From Ralstonia thomasii (GTDB lineage Bacteria; Pseudomonadota; Gammaproteobacteria; Burkholderiales; Burkholderiaceae): a stretch of DNA of 64,000 nt. The translations under genes were made by a program, and so were the position numbers. Location: the NCBI RefSeq assembly GCF_958405895.1, contig NZ_CATZAR010000004.1. One strand, written 5' to 3'. A model generated the notes under the pieces. It was not told the origin of the DNA and made no database searches. It was given only the letters and a program-made list of their open reading frames with translations. This document shows, in pieces, positions 41,288 through 50,690 of the stretch (position 1 is the first letter of the stretch; each line of letters begins with the position of its first letter).

Positions 41288-42889
41288 ATGAATTTCGATG
41301 TTGCCGTTGTTGGCAGCGGCTTGGCGGGCCTGACCGTCGCCCTGCACCTAGCCGATCACCGCCGCGTGGTCGTCATCAGCAAACGCAGCCTGCCGGAAGG
41401 CGCCAGCGATTGGGCGCAGGGCGGCATTGCCGCCGTGCTCGATTCGGGCGACAGCCATGACGAACACGTCGACGACACGCTCATCGCTGGCGCAGGACTG
41501 TGCGATGAAGCGGCTACCCGCTACATCGTCGAGAACGGGCGCTCGGCCATTGAATGGCTGATCAGCCATGGCGTGCCTTTCACGCGCGATGAGCAGGCCG
41601 AACTCGGCTTCCACCTGACACGCGAAGGCGGCCATCGCCATCGACGCATCATCCACGCAGCCGATGCCACCGGCCATGCCGTCGTCACGACGCTGGTTGA
41701 GAAGGTACGCAACCACCCGAACATCACGCTGCTGGAAGACCACTTCGCGATCGACCTGATTACCGATGCGAAGCTGGGTCGGCCGGGCATGCGTTGCCAT
41801 GGCCTCTACGCGCTCGACATTGCATCGGGCCATGTCAAGACGATTACCGCGAGCCAAACCGTGATGGCCACGGGCGGTGCGGGTAAGGTCTATCTCTACA
41901 CGACGAATCCGGACACGGCCAGCGGCGACGGTATTGCCATGGCGTGGCGAGCGGGCTGCCGCGTGGCGAACATGGAGTTCATCCAGTTCCACCCCACGTG
42001 CCTGTACCACCCGTTCGCGAAGTCCTTCCTGATTACCGAGGCCGTGCGCGGTGAAGGCGGCAAGCTGATCCTGCCCGACGGCACGCGTTTCATGCCCGCG
42101 CACGACGATCGCGCAGAACTGGCTCCGCGCGATATCGTCGCCCGCGCGATCGACTTCGAGATGAAGAAGCGTGGGCTGGACTGCGTCTATCTGGACATCA
42201 GCCATCAGAGCCCGGCGTTCCTCAAGGAACATTTCCCGACCATCATGGCGCGCTGCCTGGAGCTGGGCATCGACATCACGCGCCAACCGATTCCGGTCGT
42301 GCCGGCGGCGCACTACACGTGCGGCGGTGTGGTCACAGACCACCTCGGGCGCACGGATATCGCCGGCCTGTACGCCGTTGGCGAGACTGCTTACACCGGC
42401 CTGCACGGCGCCAACCGGCTGGCGAGCAATTCGCTGCTGGAATGCATGGTGATCGGGCGTGGCGCGGCGGAAGACATCCTGGCGCAGCCGCCCTCGAACC
42501 CGACCTCGGTGCAGATTCCCGCGTGGGATGAGAGCCGCGTGACCGATCCCGATGAGGAAGTCGTCGTCTCGCACAACTGGGACGAACTGCGTCGCATGAT
42601 GTGGAACTACGTCGGCATCGTGCGCACGAACAAGCGGCTGGAGCGGGCGCAGCACCGCATTGCGCTGTTGCGCGAAGAGATTACGGAGTACTACGCCAAC
42701 TTCCGCGTGAGCCACGATCTGCTCGAGCTGCGCAACCTCGTCGAGGCCGCCTCGCTGATCGTCGACAGTGCGCTGTCACGGCATGAGAGCCGCGGCCTGC
42801 ATTTCTCGCGCGACTACCCCGAAACGCTACCCAAGGCACTGCCGACGGTCATGCAGCCGACCCATCGGCAGATCGCCCGGAAACGCTGA
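41288..42889 (+). CDS. nadB: L-aspartate oxidase NadB
   Basis: FAD enzyme turning aspartate into iminoaspartate, the first step of de novo NAD synthesis. 533 residues; FAD motif VVGSGLAGLTVALHLA at the N-terminus, SDWAQGGIAAVL, and the substrate loop HYTCGGVVTDHLGRT with YAVGETAYTGLHGANRLASNSLLEC near the FAD. The start at 41288 gives the family MNFDVAVVGSG start. Convergent with nadC (9-base gap), so the three nad genes form two facing units. Confidence 0.96.
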   Translation: MNFDVAVVGSGLAGLTVALHLADHRRVVVISKRSLPEGASDWAQGGIAAVLDSGDSHDEHVDDTLIAGAGLCDEAATRYIVENGRSAIEWLISHGVPFTRDEQAELGFHLTREGGHRHRRIIHAADATGHAVVTTLVEKVRNHPNITLLEDHFAIDLITDAKLGRPGMRCHGLYALDIASGHVKTITASQTVMATGGAGKVYLYTTNPDTASGDGIAMAWRAGCRVANMEFIQFHPTCLYHPFAKSFLITEAVRGEGGKLILPDGTRFMPAHDDRAELAPRDIVARAIDFEMKKRGLDCVYLDISHQSPAFLKEHFPTIMARCLELGIDITRQPIPVVPAAHYTCGGVVTDHLGRTDIAGLYAVGETAYTGLHGANRLASNSLLECMVIGRGAAEDILAQPPSNPTSVQIPAWDESRVTDPDEEVVVSHNWDELRRMMWNYVGIVRTNKRLERAQHRIALLREEITEYYANFRVSHDLLELRNLVEAASLIVDSALSRHESRGLHFSRDYPETLPKALPTVMQPTHRQIARKR

Positions 42890-42898
42890 GGCTTAGCC

Positions 42899-43798
42899 TT
42901 AGTCGACGATCCGCAAAGAGAAGTCGGTTGCGCGCACGTCCTTCGTGAGCGCGCCGACGGAGATTCGGTCCACGCCGGTCTCGGCAAAGGTGCGGATCGT
43001 CTCGATGTTTACGCCGCCGGACACCTCGAGCAGCGCCCTGCCCGCCGTTACGCGCACAGCCTCGCGCATCGCGGGCGGTTCGAAGTTGTCGAGCAGCACG
43101 GACGTGGCACCTGCCGCCAGTGCTTCATCCAGCTGCGCGAGCGTTTCCACCTCAACCTGAATCGTCACGCCTGCGTTCAGCGCCTGCGCCGCACGCAGGG
43201 CCGCTGTCACGCCACCTGCCGCAGCGATGTGGTTTTCCTTGATCAGGATGCCGTCGTACAAGGCTAAGCGCTGATTCTCGCCGCCACCGATCCGCACGGC
43301 GTACTTCTGCGCCAGGCGCAGGCCCGGCAGCGTCTTACGTGTGTCGAGCACGCGGGCGCGCGTGCCTTCGACGGCTGCGGCGTAACGCGAAGTCGCCGTC
43401 GCCACACCGGACAGCAACTGCAGGAAGTTCAGCGACGGGCGCTCAGCCGTCAACAGCGAACGCGCCGGGCCCTCGATCTCGCACACCACGGAATCGGGCG
43501 CCATGCGATCGCCTTCGTGCTGACGCCACGTGACCCGCAGCGTCGGGTCAACGGCGCGCATGCACGCATCGAACCAGGGTGTGCCGCAGAGCACGGCGTG
43601 CTCACGCACGATCACGCGCGCGCGCGCAAGGCGATCGGCGGGGATCAGCAAGCCAGTGCGGTCGCCCGTGCCAACGTCCTCGGCAATGGCTGCGGCCACA
43701 TTCGCGGACAACGCCTCGCGCAGTGCCGGGCCAAAGCCATCGAAAATTGCCTCAGCCGCAGGGGCGAGACGCGTCGTGTTCATCTGTGTTGCCGTCAT
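42899..43798 (-). CDS. nadC: Nicotinate-nucleotide pyrophosphorylase NadC
   Basis: Quinolinate phosphoribosyltransferase, 299 residues. Recognisable segments are EDVGTGDRTG, the PRPP/quinolinate site RVLDTRKTLPGLRLAQKYAV and GGGENQRLALYDGILIKENH, and EVETLAQLDEAL. The ATG at 43798 overlaps the nadA stop (ATGA); an internal ATG five codons later is possible. It follows nadA in a two-gene operon and converts the product of NadA and NadB into NaMN. Confidence 0.95.
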   Translation of the reverse strand: MTATQMNTTRLAPAAEAIFDGFGPALREALSANVAAAIAEDVGTGDRTGLLIPADRLARARVIVREHAVLCGTPWFDACMRAVDPTLRVTWRQHEGDRMAPDSVVCEIEGPARSLLTAERPSLNFLQLLSGVATATSRYAAAVEGTRARVLDTRKTLPGLRLAQKYAVRIGGGENQRLALYDGILIKENHIAAAGGVTAALRAAQALNAGVTIQVEVETLAQLDEALAAGATSVLLDNFEPPAMREAVRVTAGRALLEVSGGVNIETIRTFAETGVDRISVGALTKDVRATDFSLRIVD

Positions 43799-44943
43799 GC
43801 CGGGCCGATTCCTTGAAAGAGTTGTGCGTTCGCGGCCAGGTCGCCTTGCGGGCGAACCGTGGCTTTCTCGCGCGCGGCAAAGTCCAGCATGCGATCGATG
43901 CAGACCACGGCTTGCCGCCCGATGGCCGGATCGACGTGGATCTCGTTGCGACCGGTTTCCAGCACCTCGGCCAGATTGGTCAGCGCGTTCATCGCCATCC
44001 AGGGGCAATGCGCGCAGCTCTTGCAGGTGGCAGCGTTGCCGGCGGTCGGCGCCTCGATGAAGCGCTTGCCCGGGGCGGCCATGCGCATCTTGTGCAGGAT
44101 GCCGTTGTCGGTCGCGACAATAAATTCCTGCGCCGACAATGACTGCGCTGCGGCAATCAGCTGCGAAGTCGAACCCACGACATCGGCCTGGGCCACGACC
44201 GATTCCGGCGATTCCGGATGCACGAGAATCTTCGCGTTCGGGTGCTCGGCACGCAGCAGGTCAAGCTCCACGCCCTTGAATTCGTCGTGCACCAAGCACG
44301 AGCCCTGCCACATCAGCATGTCGGCGCCGGTCTGCTTCTGAATGTAGCTGCCGAGATGGCGATCGGGTGCCCACAGGATCTTCTTTCCCTGCGCGTGCAG
44401 GTGCTGCACGATCTTCAGGCCGATGGAAGACGTCACCATCCAGTCCGCGCGCGCCTTCACGGCGGCGCTGGTATTGGCATAGACGACCACGGTGCGATCC
44501 GGATGCGCGTCGCAGAAGGCGGCGAACTCATCCGGCGGGCAACCCAGATCCAACGAGCAGGTCGCATCCAGATCAGGCATCAGCACGGTCTTTTCAGGAC
44601 TCAGAATCTTGGCGGTCTCGCCCATGAAGCGCACGCCCGCCACGATCAATGTCTTAGCCGAATGGTCGCGGCCAAAGCGCGCCATCTCCAGCGAATCGGA
44701 CACGCAGCCACCGGTCTCCTCGGCCAGATCCTGAAGGTCGGCGTCAACGTAGTAGTGCGCGACCAGCACGGCCTCGCGTTCCTTGAGCAGGCGCTTGATG
44801 CGGGCCTTCAGTTCGTCGCGTTCCTCACGCGACAGCACCGGCGGCACCTTGGCCCAGGCGTGAGCCACGCAACTGGCGCCGGATTGCGCCTCGGAAAGCA
44901 TATCCGGGCGCTCGAATTCAACCGTCTTGATGTGGGTTTCCAT
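43795..44943 (-). CDS. nadA: Quinolinate synthase NadA
   Basis: [4Fe-4S] enzyme condensing iminoaspartate with dihydroxyacetone phosphate to quinolinate. About 382 residues; VAHYYVDADLQDLAEETGG, DATCSLDLGCPP, WQGSCLVHDEF and the C-terminal CKSCAHCPWMAMN supply the cluster cysteines. The start at 44943 (METHIKTVEF, with GGAG 6 bases before) was preferred over 44961. It overlaps nadC by 4 bases. No NadR/NrtR operator was recognised. Confidence 0.95.
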   Translation of the reverse strand: METHIKTVEFERPDMLSEAQSGASCVAHAWAKVPPVLSREERDELKARIKRLLKEREAVLVAHYYVDADLQDLAEETGGCVSDSLEMARFGRDHSAKTLIVAGVRFMGETAKILSPEKTVLMPDLDATCSLDLGCPPDEFAAFCDAHPDRTVVVYANTSAAVKARADWMVTSSIGLKIVQHLHAQGKKILWAPDRHLGSYIQKQTGADMLMWQGSCLVHDEFKGVELDLLRAEHPNAKILVHPESPESVVAQADVVGSTSQLIAAAQSLSAQEFIVATDNGILHKMRMAAPGKRFIEAPTAGNAATCKSCAHCPWMAMNALTNLAEVLETGRNEIHVDPAIGRQAVVCIDRMLDFAAREKATVRPQGDLAANAQLFQGIGPA

Positions 44944-45079
44944 GGTGGTCTCCGCGTCCATTCGCGCTGTGAAAGCGCCAAGAAGCTGGCGCGGCAATGA
45001 AACGGACGGCGTGTGAGGAGGACTGGCACCGCGATACATTGTCGCGGCTTGCTAAAAATGTAAGTTGTGGCAGTTTACC

Positions 45080-45110
45080 CAAAAGAAAAGCCCCGCTGCG
45101 GAGCGGGGCT
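45080..45110 (-). terminator. Terminator after desaturase gene
   Basis: Stem AGCCCCGCT / AGCGGGGCT with a 4-base loop at 45089-45110; on the minus strand it is followed by TTTCTTTTGGG. It lies 21 bases past the desaturase stop. Confidence 0.85.
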
Positions 45111-45130
45111 TCACCTATGAAACAAGAAAC

Positions 45131-46321
45131 TCAGGCGTAACGGCGCAGGCGCACAGCAAATTCCTGCAGCGCGTGGATACCGCTTTCCTCAGCACGCTTG
45201 CACCACTCTTGCAGCTGATACAGCAGTTGCTCACGCGTGGCGTTCGATCGGCCCCACAGGGCGCCAAGCTCACGGCGCATCTCAACGAAGGTGTGCAGCG
45301 CCGAATGGTCCGACACGATTTGGGAGAGCTGCTCGCGCTGCGGCGCGCCCAGTTTCGTCTCGTCGCGGTGGAACCACTTGCGGGCCGGCTTGAGTGCGCG
45401 GTACTCGACAGCGCGCGAGTCCTTCAGCTTGGCCAGCTCCTGGCGGTAGGCCGCCTTGACGGTCTTCGCGTAGCGGGCCATCACGTCGTAGCGGTTGGCG
45501 ATGATGGCTTCCAGCGTGTTCTGGTCGACCGGCTTCACGTCGCCAAAACGGGCCTTGGGCGCCACTTTCTTGACTTTCGCCAAACCGACGATTTCCAGCG
45601 CGCGGATGTAGCCCCAGCCGATATCGAACTCGTACCACTTGACCGAAAACTTGGCCGACGTAGCGTACGTGTGGTGGTTGTTGTGCAGTTCTTCGCCGCC
45701 GATGATGATGCCCCACGGCGACACGTTGGTCGAAGCGTCTTCGCAGTCGAAGTTGCGGTAGCCCCAGAAGTGGCCCAAACCATTGATGATGCCGGCAGCG
45801 TGGATCGGAATCCACAGCATCTGCACCGCCCACACCGTGAGGCCCAGCGCGCCGAACATCAGCACGTCCAGGATCAGCATCAAACCGACGCCCTGCCACG
45901 TGAACTTCGAATACACGTTCTTCTCGACCCAATCGTCTGGCGTACCGTGGCCGAACTTCTGGATCGTTTCCTTGTTCTTGGCCTCAGCGCGATACAGCTC
46001 CGCGCCTTCCATCAGCACCTTGCGGATGCCTCGGGTCTGCGGGCTGTGCGGATCCTCTTCGGTTTCGCACTTGGCGTGGTGCTTACGGTGAATGGCGGTC
46101 CATTCCTTGGTGACCATGCCCGTGGTTAGCCACAGCCAGAAACGGAAGAAGTGTCCGGCGATGGGATGCACGTCCAGCGCACGGTGCGCCTGGCAGCGGT
46201 GCAGAAAAATCGTGACGCTGGCGATCGTGATGTGCGTCATCACCAGCGTGAAAATCAGGATCTGCCACCAGGCCCAATCCAGGGTGCCGTTGGCAAGGAA
46301 AGTCAGAAAGGAGTCGATCAA
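45131..46321 (-). CDS. Membrane acyl-lipid/acyl-CoA fatty acid desaturase
   Basis: About 396 residues with four membrane helices and the three histidine boxes HRCQAH (HX4H), HRKHHA (HXXHH) and HNNHH of membrane di-iron desaturases; the C-terminal 150 residues form an extra cytosolic domain. It would introduce a delta-9 double bond to adjust membrane fluidity. No ATG occurs before the first membrane helix; TTG at 46321 has GGAG six bases upstream, and a second TTG at 46339 is weaker. Monocistronic with its own terminator. Confidence 0.9.
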   Translation of the reverse strand: MIDSFLTFLANGTLDWAWWQILIFTLVMTHITIASVTIFLHRCQAHRALDVHPIAGHFFRFWLWLTTGMVTKEWTAIHRKHHAKCETEEDPHSPQTRGIRKVLMEGAELYRAEAKNKETIQKFGHGTPDDWVEKNVYSKFTWQGVGLMLILDVLMFGALGLTVWAVQMLWIPIHAAGIINGLGHFWGYRNFDCEDASTNVSPWGIIIGGEELHNNHHTYATSAKFSVKWYEFDIGWGYIRALEIVGLAKVKKVAPKARFGDVKPVDQNTLEAIIANRYDVMARYAKTVKAAYRQELAKLKDSRAVEYRALKPARKWFHRDETKLGAPQREQLSQIVSDHSALHTFVEMRRELGALWGRSNATREQLLYQLQEWCKRAEESGIHALQEFAVRLRRYA

Positions 46322-46694
46322 AGTGTTCTCCGTGGTCAACTCGGGTGATCAAAGCAGCCTTTGGTCCATCAATCGATCCGGACGTTGCTGCCTCTTAAGG
46401 CCATCCACTGTCGCAGCGTTACGACAATGGGGTCGTGTTGGCGGGGATTCGGGTGTTGACACCCGGCTTGCGCGTCACATCGGCGAGCTTTCCGACCGCC
46501 GTTTATATGACCTCCGCCCCAGCGCAATACAAGGTATTCGCGGCGTCTTGTCGCAAGTGCGATGCCTTTGCGACGGGGCCGTCAATTCCTACGTGGGATC
46601 ATCCAACATTTTAACCGAATACCCCCTCGATTCCATGGGGGAAAACCGCTGGTTTGACCTCAGGCAAGTGGGCACCGTTCCGCCCGCAGGTGTG
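46322..46694. other. Intergenic between desaturase and mscS genes
   Basis: No gene seen. It must hold the desaturase promoter, but no good -35/-10 pair stands out. It contains a perfect palindrome CGGGTGT-TG-ACACCCG at 46450-46465, about 130 bases before the desaturase start, and a weak GC hairpin near 46622-46641 that might end mscS transcripts. Confidence 0.5.
46450..46465. promoter_or_regulatory. Palindrome upstream of desaturase
   Basis: Perfect 7-2-7 inverted repeat CGGGTGTTGACACCCG. It also contains a consensus TTGACA on the plus strand, but no -10 follows at the right distance. A repressor site for a desaturase regulator is possible. Confidence 0.4.
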
Positions 46695-48068
46695 CTAAGT
46701 CGGCAGGGGTGCGCTGGAAGAGGCCGCCACATCACCCGAAGTGCCTGAAGCGCCCTGCAAGGCCAGCGAGCCCAGGACACGCACTTCGCGTTGTGGGTAC
46801 GGAATCTCGATGCCAGCCTCCTTGAAGCGACGATAGATGGCGCGGTTCAGGTCGGACTGCACGCCCAGCTTGCCATTGTGCGGATCGGCGATCCACACGC
46901 CAAGTTCGTACTCGATACCGCTGTCGGCGAACAGAGCCATGAAAGCGGCGGGCGCCGGCTCGGGCAGAACACGCGGGATGCCCTCGGCGCATTGCACCAG
47001 TAGCGCCAGCACGGCTTCGGGGTCGGCGGCATACGATGCCTGCACGCGCACCGCCACGCGCACGGTGCCGCGCTCGTTATGGTTTTGCACGGCCTGCGCG
47101 ACCATCAGTTCGTTCGGAACCAGCGTATCGCCGTCGCCATTGCGCACCACGGTATAGCGGGTGCGGATCTGCGTGACGATGCCGGTGTACGTGCTGACGG
47201 TAATCTGATCGCCCAGCTTGAGTGAGCGCTCGAGCAGGATGATGAAGCCCGAGACGTAATTGCTGGCGATCTTCTGCAAGCCGAAGCCCAGGCCAACGCC
47301 CAGCGCGCCGCCAAACACCGACAGCACCGTCAGGTCGATGCCAACCAGCGACAGGCTCAGCAGCAACGACACCAGCAGCAGCACCGCCTTGGTCACGCGC
47401 GATAGCACCACCTTCAGGTTGGCATCAATCGCGGAAGCACGCGTGATGCGGCTATCCAGCCACGAGCCGAACCACATCGCCACGAGCACGGTGACGAGAA
47501 TCCAGACCACGCCCATCAGCATGGCGGCAAGGCTCACCTTCTGCTTGCCGCCCAGCGCAAAGCGAATGCCGTCAAGATAGTCCACCACATCGCCCAGCAC
47601 ACCCAGCACGTAGAGCACCATGCCCATCCACATGAGCGTGGTCAGCACGCGCTCGGCGACGACCAGCATGCCGTGCAGTTCGCCGTTGGCCGACAGCACG
47701 CGACGCAGCACGTAGAAGCCGAGATAGAGGATCGCCAGGCCAAACAGCGGCACCGCAGCCAGCCGGAACACGCTGATCGGCATGGTGCCGATCAGGGCGT
47801 AGCGCGCGCCCACCACCAGCAGCCAGCCGATCAGCGGGAACATCGCCCGCTCCAGGCTCGACCAGGCAAAACGCAGGGCGAACGTGTCGTTCACATGGGC
47901 CGTGTGCAAGCGCCGCGAAATCGGCCGCGCTATCAGCCAGGCGGCCGCGAGCACCAGCAGCAGCACACCCAGCTGCCAGATAAAGCGAGGGCCACCCAGA
48001 TCGAAGACAATGTCGTCGATCATGTGGCCCAGCGCGATGTGGTTCAGGTTCAGCGGCAATCCGTTCAT
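46695..48068 (-). CDS. MscS-family mechanosensitive channel
   Basis: 457 residues: several extra N-terminal membrane segments (about 30-190), the pore helix region VFGGALGVGLGFGLQKIASNYVSGFIILLERSLKLGD (Gly/Ala-rich TM3 leading into the MscS beta domain, about 260-330), then the alpha/beta cytoplasmic vestibule ending about 430. It releases solutes on osmotic downshock. Larger than MscS of E. coli (286), so a YnaI/YbdG-like member. Last gene of a chain joined by 4-base overlaps. Confidence 0.92.
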   Translation of the reverse strand: MNGLPLNLNHIALGHMIDDIVFDLGGPRFIWQLGVLLLVLAAAWLIARPISRRLHTAHVNDTFALRFAWSSLERAMFPLIGWLLVVGARYALIGTMPISVFRLAAVPLFGLAILYLGFYVLRRVLSANGELHGMLVVAERVLTTLMWMGMVLYVLGVLGDVVDYLDGIRFALGGKQKVSLAAMLMGVVWILVTVLVAMWFGSWLDSRITRASAIDANLKVVLSRVTKAVLLLVSLLLSLSLVGIDLTVLSVFGGALGVGLGFGLQKIASNYVSGFIILLERSLKLGDQITVSTYTGIVTQIRTRYTVVRNGDGDTLVPNELMVAQAVQNHNERGTVRVAVRVQASYAADPEAVLALLVQCAEGIPRVLPEPAPAAFMALFADSGIEYELGVWIADPHNGKLGVQSDLNRAIYRRFKEAGIEIPYPQREVRVLGSLALQGASGTSGDVAASSSAPLPT

Positions 48069-48649
48069 TGGGCGGCCGGTTGTTGGGCTCGATAGGGCAA
48101 CGCGTCACCCGCATGCTTCTGCCAGTTGGCGGCATAGCGCTGGGCGAGATCGGCGTCGCCGCGCACGATCAGTACGTTCTCGGCATTGCCGCGCTGCGCG
48201 GTCTGCGTGAAATTGAAGCTGCCGGTGACCAGCACCGGATGCGCGCCGCGCGGGTCGATCACGATGACCTTGTTGTGCGCATTTTTATAGCGCACCTCCA
48301 GCCAGACTGGGATGCCCGCATTGGCGACCTCGGGCACGCGGCTGCCGCCGGAGCGCGTCATCTGCTCGCGATCGGCCAGCACGCGCACATCAACGCCACG
48401 CTGATGCGCCGCCAGCAGCGCACGCGTAATCGCCTTGTTCGACAGCAGATACGCCTGCACCAGCACCTGCTCGCGCGCCTGGTCAATGGCATCGGCCAAC
48501 AACCCTTCGATGTCGTCATCCGGCGTAAACGCTGCCTGCACCGTGCCCTTGGCCGGCTGCACCGGCGGCGCGCTGCGGGCCAGTGCGACACCACCTGCAG
48601 CAAACGCCAGCCATGCGGCCAGCAGCCACCCCAAGCGGCGCACCATCAT
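48065..48649 (-). CDS. Secreted PLD-family nuclease/phospholipase, single HKD
   Basis: 194 residues with an N-terminal signal peptide (MMVRRLGWLLAAWLAFAAGGVALA). One HKD motif is present, HNKVIVID, followed by GSFNFTQTAQRGNAEN, the pattern of Nuc-type endonucleases that form the active site as a dimer. A periplasmic nuclease or phosphodiesterase role is likely; substrate unproved. It overlaps rsmB and mscS by 4 bases on each side. Confidence 0.87.
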   Translation of the reverse strand: MMVRRLGWLLAAWLAFAAGGVALARSAPPVQPAKGTVQAAFTPDDDIEGLLADAIDQAREQVLVQAYLLSNKAITRALLAAHQRGVDVRVLADREQMTRSGGSRVPEVANAGIPVWLEVRYKNAHNKVIVIDPRGAHPVLVTGSFNFTQTAQRGNAENVLIVRGDADLAQRYAANWQKHAGDALPYRAQQPAAQ

Positions 48650-50043
48650 GCGCGGCGCTCCAGCACGGCCGCGAAGAAGCCGTCGGTCTGATGTGTGTGT
48701 GGATACAGCTCCAGGTAAGGCCCCATTTCCAGCGCGATCTTCTGCGCGGCCAGCACCTCACCGGCGGGCACGAGCACGAAATCTTCATGCGCGGCCAGGA
48801 ACTGCTCAACCACCTGCTGGTTCTCGCGCGCCAGCACGCTGCAGGTCGCGTAGACGAGGCGACCGCCCGGCTTCAGCAGCCGCGCCGCCGATGTCAGGAT
48901 CGACAACTGCTTGGCCGACATTTCTTCCACGGCCTGTGCGGACTGGCGCCACTTCAGGTCCGGATTGCGGCGCAGCGTGCCCAAGCCGCTGCACGGCGCG
49001 TCGACCAACACACGATCGATCTTGCCCGCCAGGCGCTTGACCTTGGCATCGTGCTCGCTGTCGATGCGACCGGGATGCACGTTGGACAAACCGCTGCGCG
49101 CCAGGCGCGGGCCCAGGTTCGACAAGCGCTTTTCCGATACGTCGAAGGCATACAGGCGCCCGGTCGAGCGCATCGCCGCGCCGATCGCCAGGGTCTTGCC
49201 ACCGGCGCCGGCGCAGAAATCGACCACCATCTCGCCGCGCTTGGGTGCCAGCAATTGGCACAGCAGTTGGCTGCCCTCGTCCTGCACCTCGACCGTGCCG
49301 TTGGTGAAGATATCGAGCTTGTTCAACGCCGGCTTGCCGGCCAGGCGAATGCCCACCGGCGAGAGCGGCGCTGCACTGCCTTCAATACCGGCTTCGGCAA
49401 GCGTGGCGAGTACGGCGTCGCGTTCGCCCTTGAGCGTGTTCACGCGCAAGTCCAGCGGCGCCGGCGTGAGCCATGCTTGCGCCAGTGCTTCGGTGAACTC
49501 CGCACCGTGCTGGGCAACTAGCGCATCGAAGAGCCAGTCGGGCAGGTTGGCGCGCACGCGGGCCGCCAGCGCGGCGCGGTCACGGTTTTCCCAGCGATCC
49601 AGCCATTCGGCTTCTACGGGGTTCAGGAACGGGGCAATGGCCTCACGCCCGGCGGTCTGCAGCAAGCCCAGCAGCACCAGGCGACGACGCGCCGGGCCCG
49701 TGCCGCTCTCGGCAAACTGGCCGAATTCCACCTTGCGGCGCAGCACGGCAAACGCCGCTTCGGCGATGATGCCGCGCTCGCGGTGGCCAAGTTCGTGGTG
49801 CTCACGGAAATACTGGCTGACCACCATGTCGGCGGGAGCCGCAAAGTGCAGCAGGCGCGCAAGCACCTTGTCCAGGTGTTCCAGGTGGCTGCCATGCACG
49901 CCCGTGCGGGGGCGCGGCGCGCTGCGGGGTGCAGGCTTGCCCTGCGGGGCCCGATACCAGCCGCCACCACCCGAACCCGCGCGCTTGTTGCCCGACCCGC
50001 CGCCGCTTCCATTGCCGCCCGAACGCTGACGATTCTGGCTCAT
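48646..50043 (-). CDS. rsmB: RsmB-like 16S rRNA m5C methyltransferase
   Basis: 465 residues. A low-complexity Gly/Ser/Arg N-tail (about 1-50) precedes a NusB-like RNA-binding domain (about 55-190) and the SAM methyltransferase domain: FCAGAGGKTLAI (SAM loop), DAPCSGLGTLRRNPDLKW and YATCSVLARENQQVVEQF, which carry the two cysteines of m5C RNA methyltransferases. The long Gly-rich tail is unusual and may be disordered. Couples by 4-base overlaps to purN upstream and the PLD gene downstream. Confidence 0.9.
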   Translation of the reverse strand: MSQNRQRSGGNGSGGGSGNKRAGSGGGGWYRAPQGKPAPRSAPRPRTGVHGSHLEHLDKVLARLLHFAAPADMVVSQYFREHHELGHRERGIIAEAAFAVLRRKVEFGQFAESGTGPARRRLVLLGLLQTAGREAIAPFLNPVEAEWLDRWENRDRAALAARVRANLPDWLFDALVAQHGAEFTEALAQAWLTPAPLDLRVNTLKGERDAVLATLAEAGIEGSAAPLSPVGIRLAGKPALNKLDIFTNGTVEVQDEGSQLLCQLLAPKRGEMVVDFCAGAGGKTLAIGAAMRSTGRLYAFDVSEKRLSNLGPRLARSGLSNVHPGRIDSEHDAKVKRLAGKIDRVLVDAPCSGLGTLRRNPDLKWRQSAQAVEEMSAKQLSILTSAARLLKPGGRLVYATCSVLARENQQVVEQFLAAHEDFVLVPAGEVLAAQKIALEMGPYLELYPHTHQTDGFFAAVLERRA

Positions 50044-50690
50044 GCTGCCTCCCGGGCGTTGACGCCAATGACAAGCTGCGATTCATCCGGCGAGACGCGC
50101 ACCACACCGTGTTCGACCGACAACCGCCCTTCCACGAACCAGCGCACGGCACGCGGGTAAATCGTGTGCTCCTGTGCCAGCAGCCGCCCGGCCAGCGAGT
50201 CAGGCGTGTCGCCTTGACGCACGTCGATGATGGCCTGCAGCACGATCGGGCCGTGATCCAGGTCGGCGGTGACGAAATGTACAGTCGCGCCATGCACCTT
50301 CACGCCCATGGCCAGCGCGGCCTCGTGCGTGTGCAACCCGGGGAAGCACGGCAGCAGCGACGGATGAATGTTCAGCATGCGGCCGGCGTAGCGCTTTACA
50401 AAGCCGGGCGTGAGGATGCGCATGAAACCGGCCAGCACCACCAGATCCGGCGAAAAGCCGTCGATCACCTGCGCCAGGGCGGCATCGAAGCTGTCGCGAT
50501 CGGGGAAAGCCTTGTGGTCGACCACCGCGGTGGCAATGCCGTGCGAAGCGGCAAATTTAAGTCCTGCCGCATCGGGCCGATTAGAAATGACGGCGGCAAT
50601 GCGTCCCGACCAACCTTCGGCCTGACAGGCGCGGACAATGGCTTCCATATTGGAGCCGCGTCCGGAAATGAGAATGACGATGTTTTTCAT
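50040..50690 (-). CDS. purN: Phosphoribosylglycinamide formyltransferase PurN
   Basis: 216 residues; transfers formyl from 10-formyl-THF to GAR in purine synthesis. ILISGRGSNMEAI starts the nucleotide-binding fold; LNIHPSLLPCFPGLHTHEAAL and HGATVHFVTADLDHGPIVLQ contain the catalytic Asn, His and Asp. First gene of the purN-rsmB-PLD-mscS chain. No PurR-like operator was recognised in the upstream gap. Confidence 0.96.
   Translation of the reverse strand: MKNIVILISGRGSNMEAIVRACQAEGWSGRIAAVISNRPDAAGLKFAASHGIATAVVDHKAFPDRDSFDAALAQVIDGFSPDLVVLAGFMRILTPGFVKRYAGRMLNIHPSLLPCFPGLHTHEAALAMGVKVHGATVHFVTADLDHGPIVLQAIIDVRQGDTPDSLAGRLLAQEHTIYPRAVRWFVEGRLSVEHGVVRVSPDESQLVIGVNAREAA

Noticed and set aside
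46451..46464. TTGACA in the desaturase-mscS gap as a plus-strand promoter
   Set aside because: No -10 sequence lies 16-18 bases downstream and no plus-strand gene follows; it is better explained as part of a palindrome.
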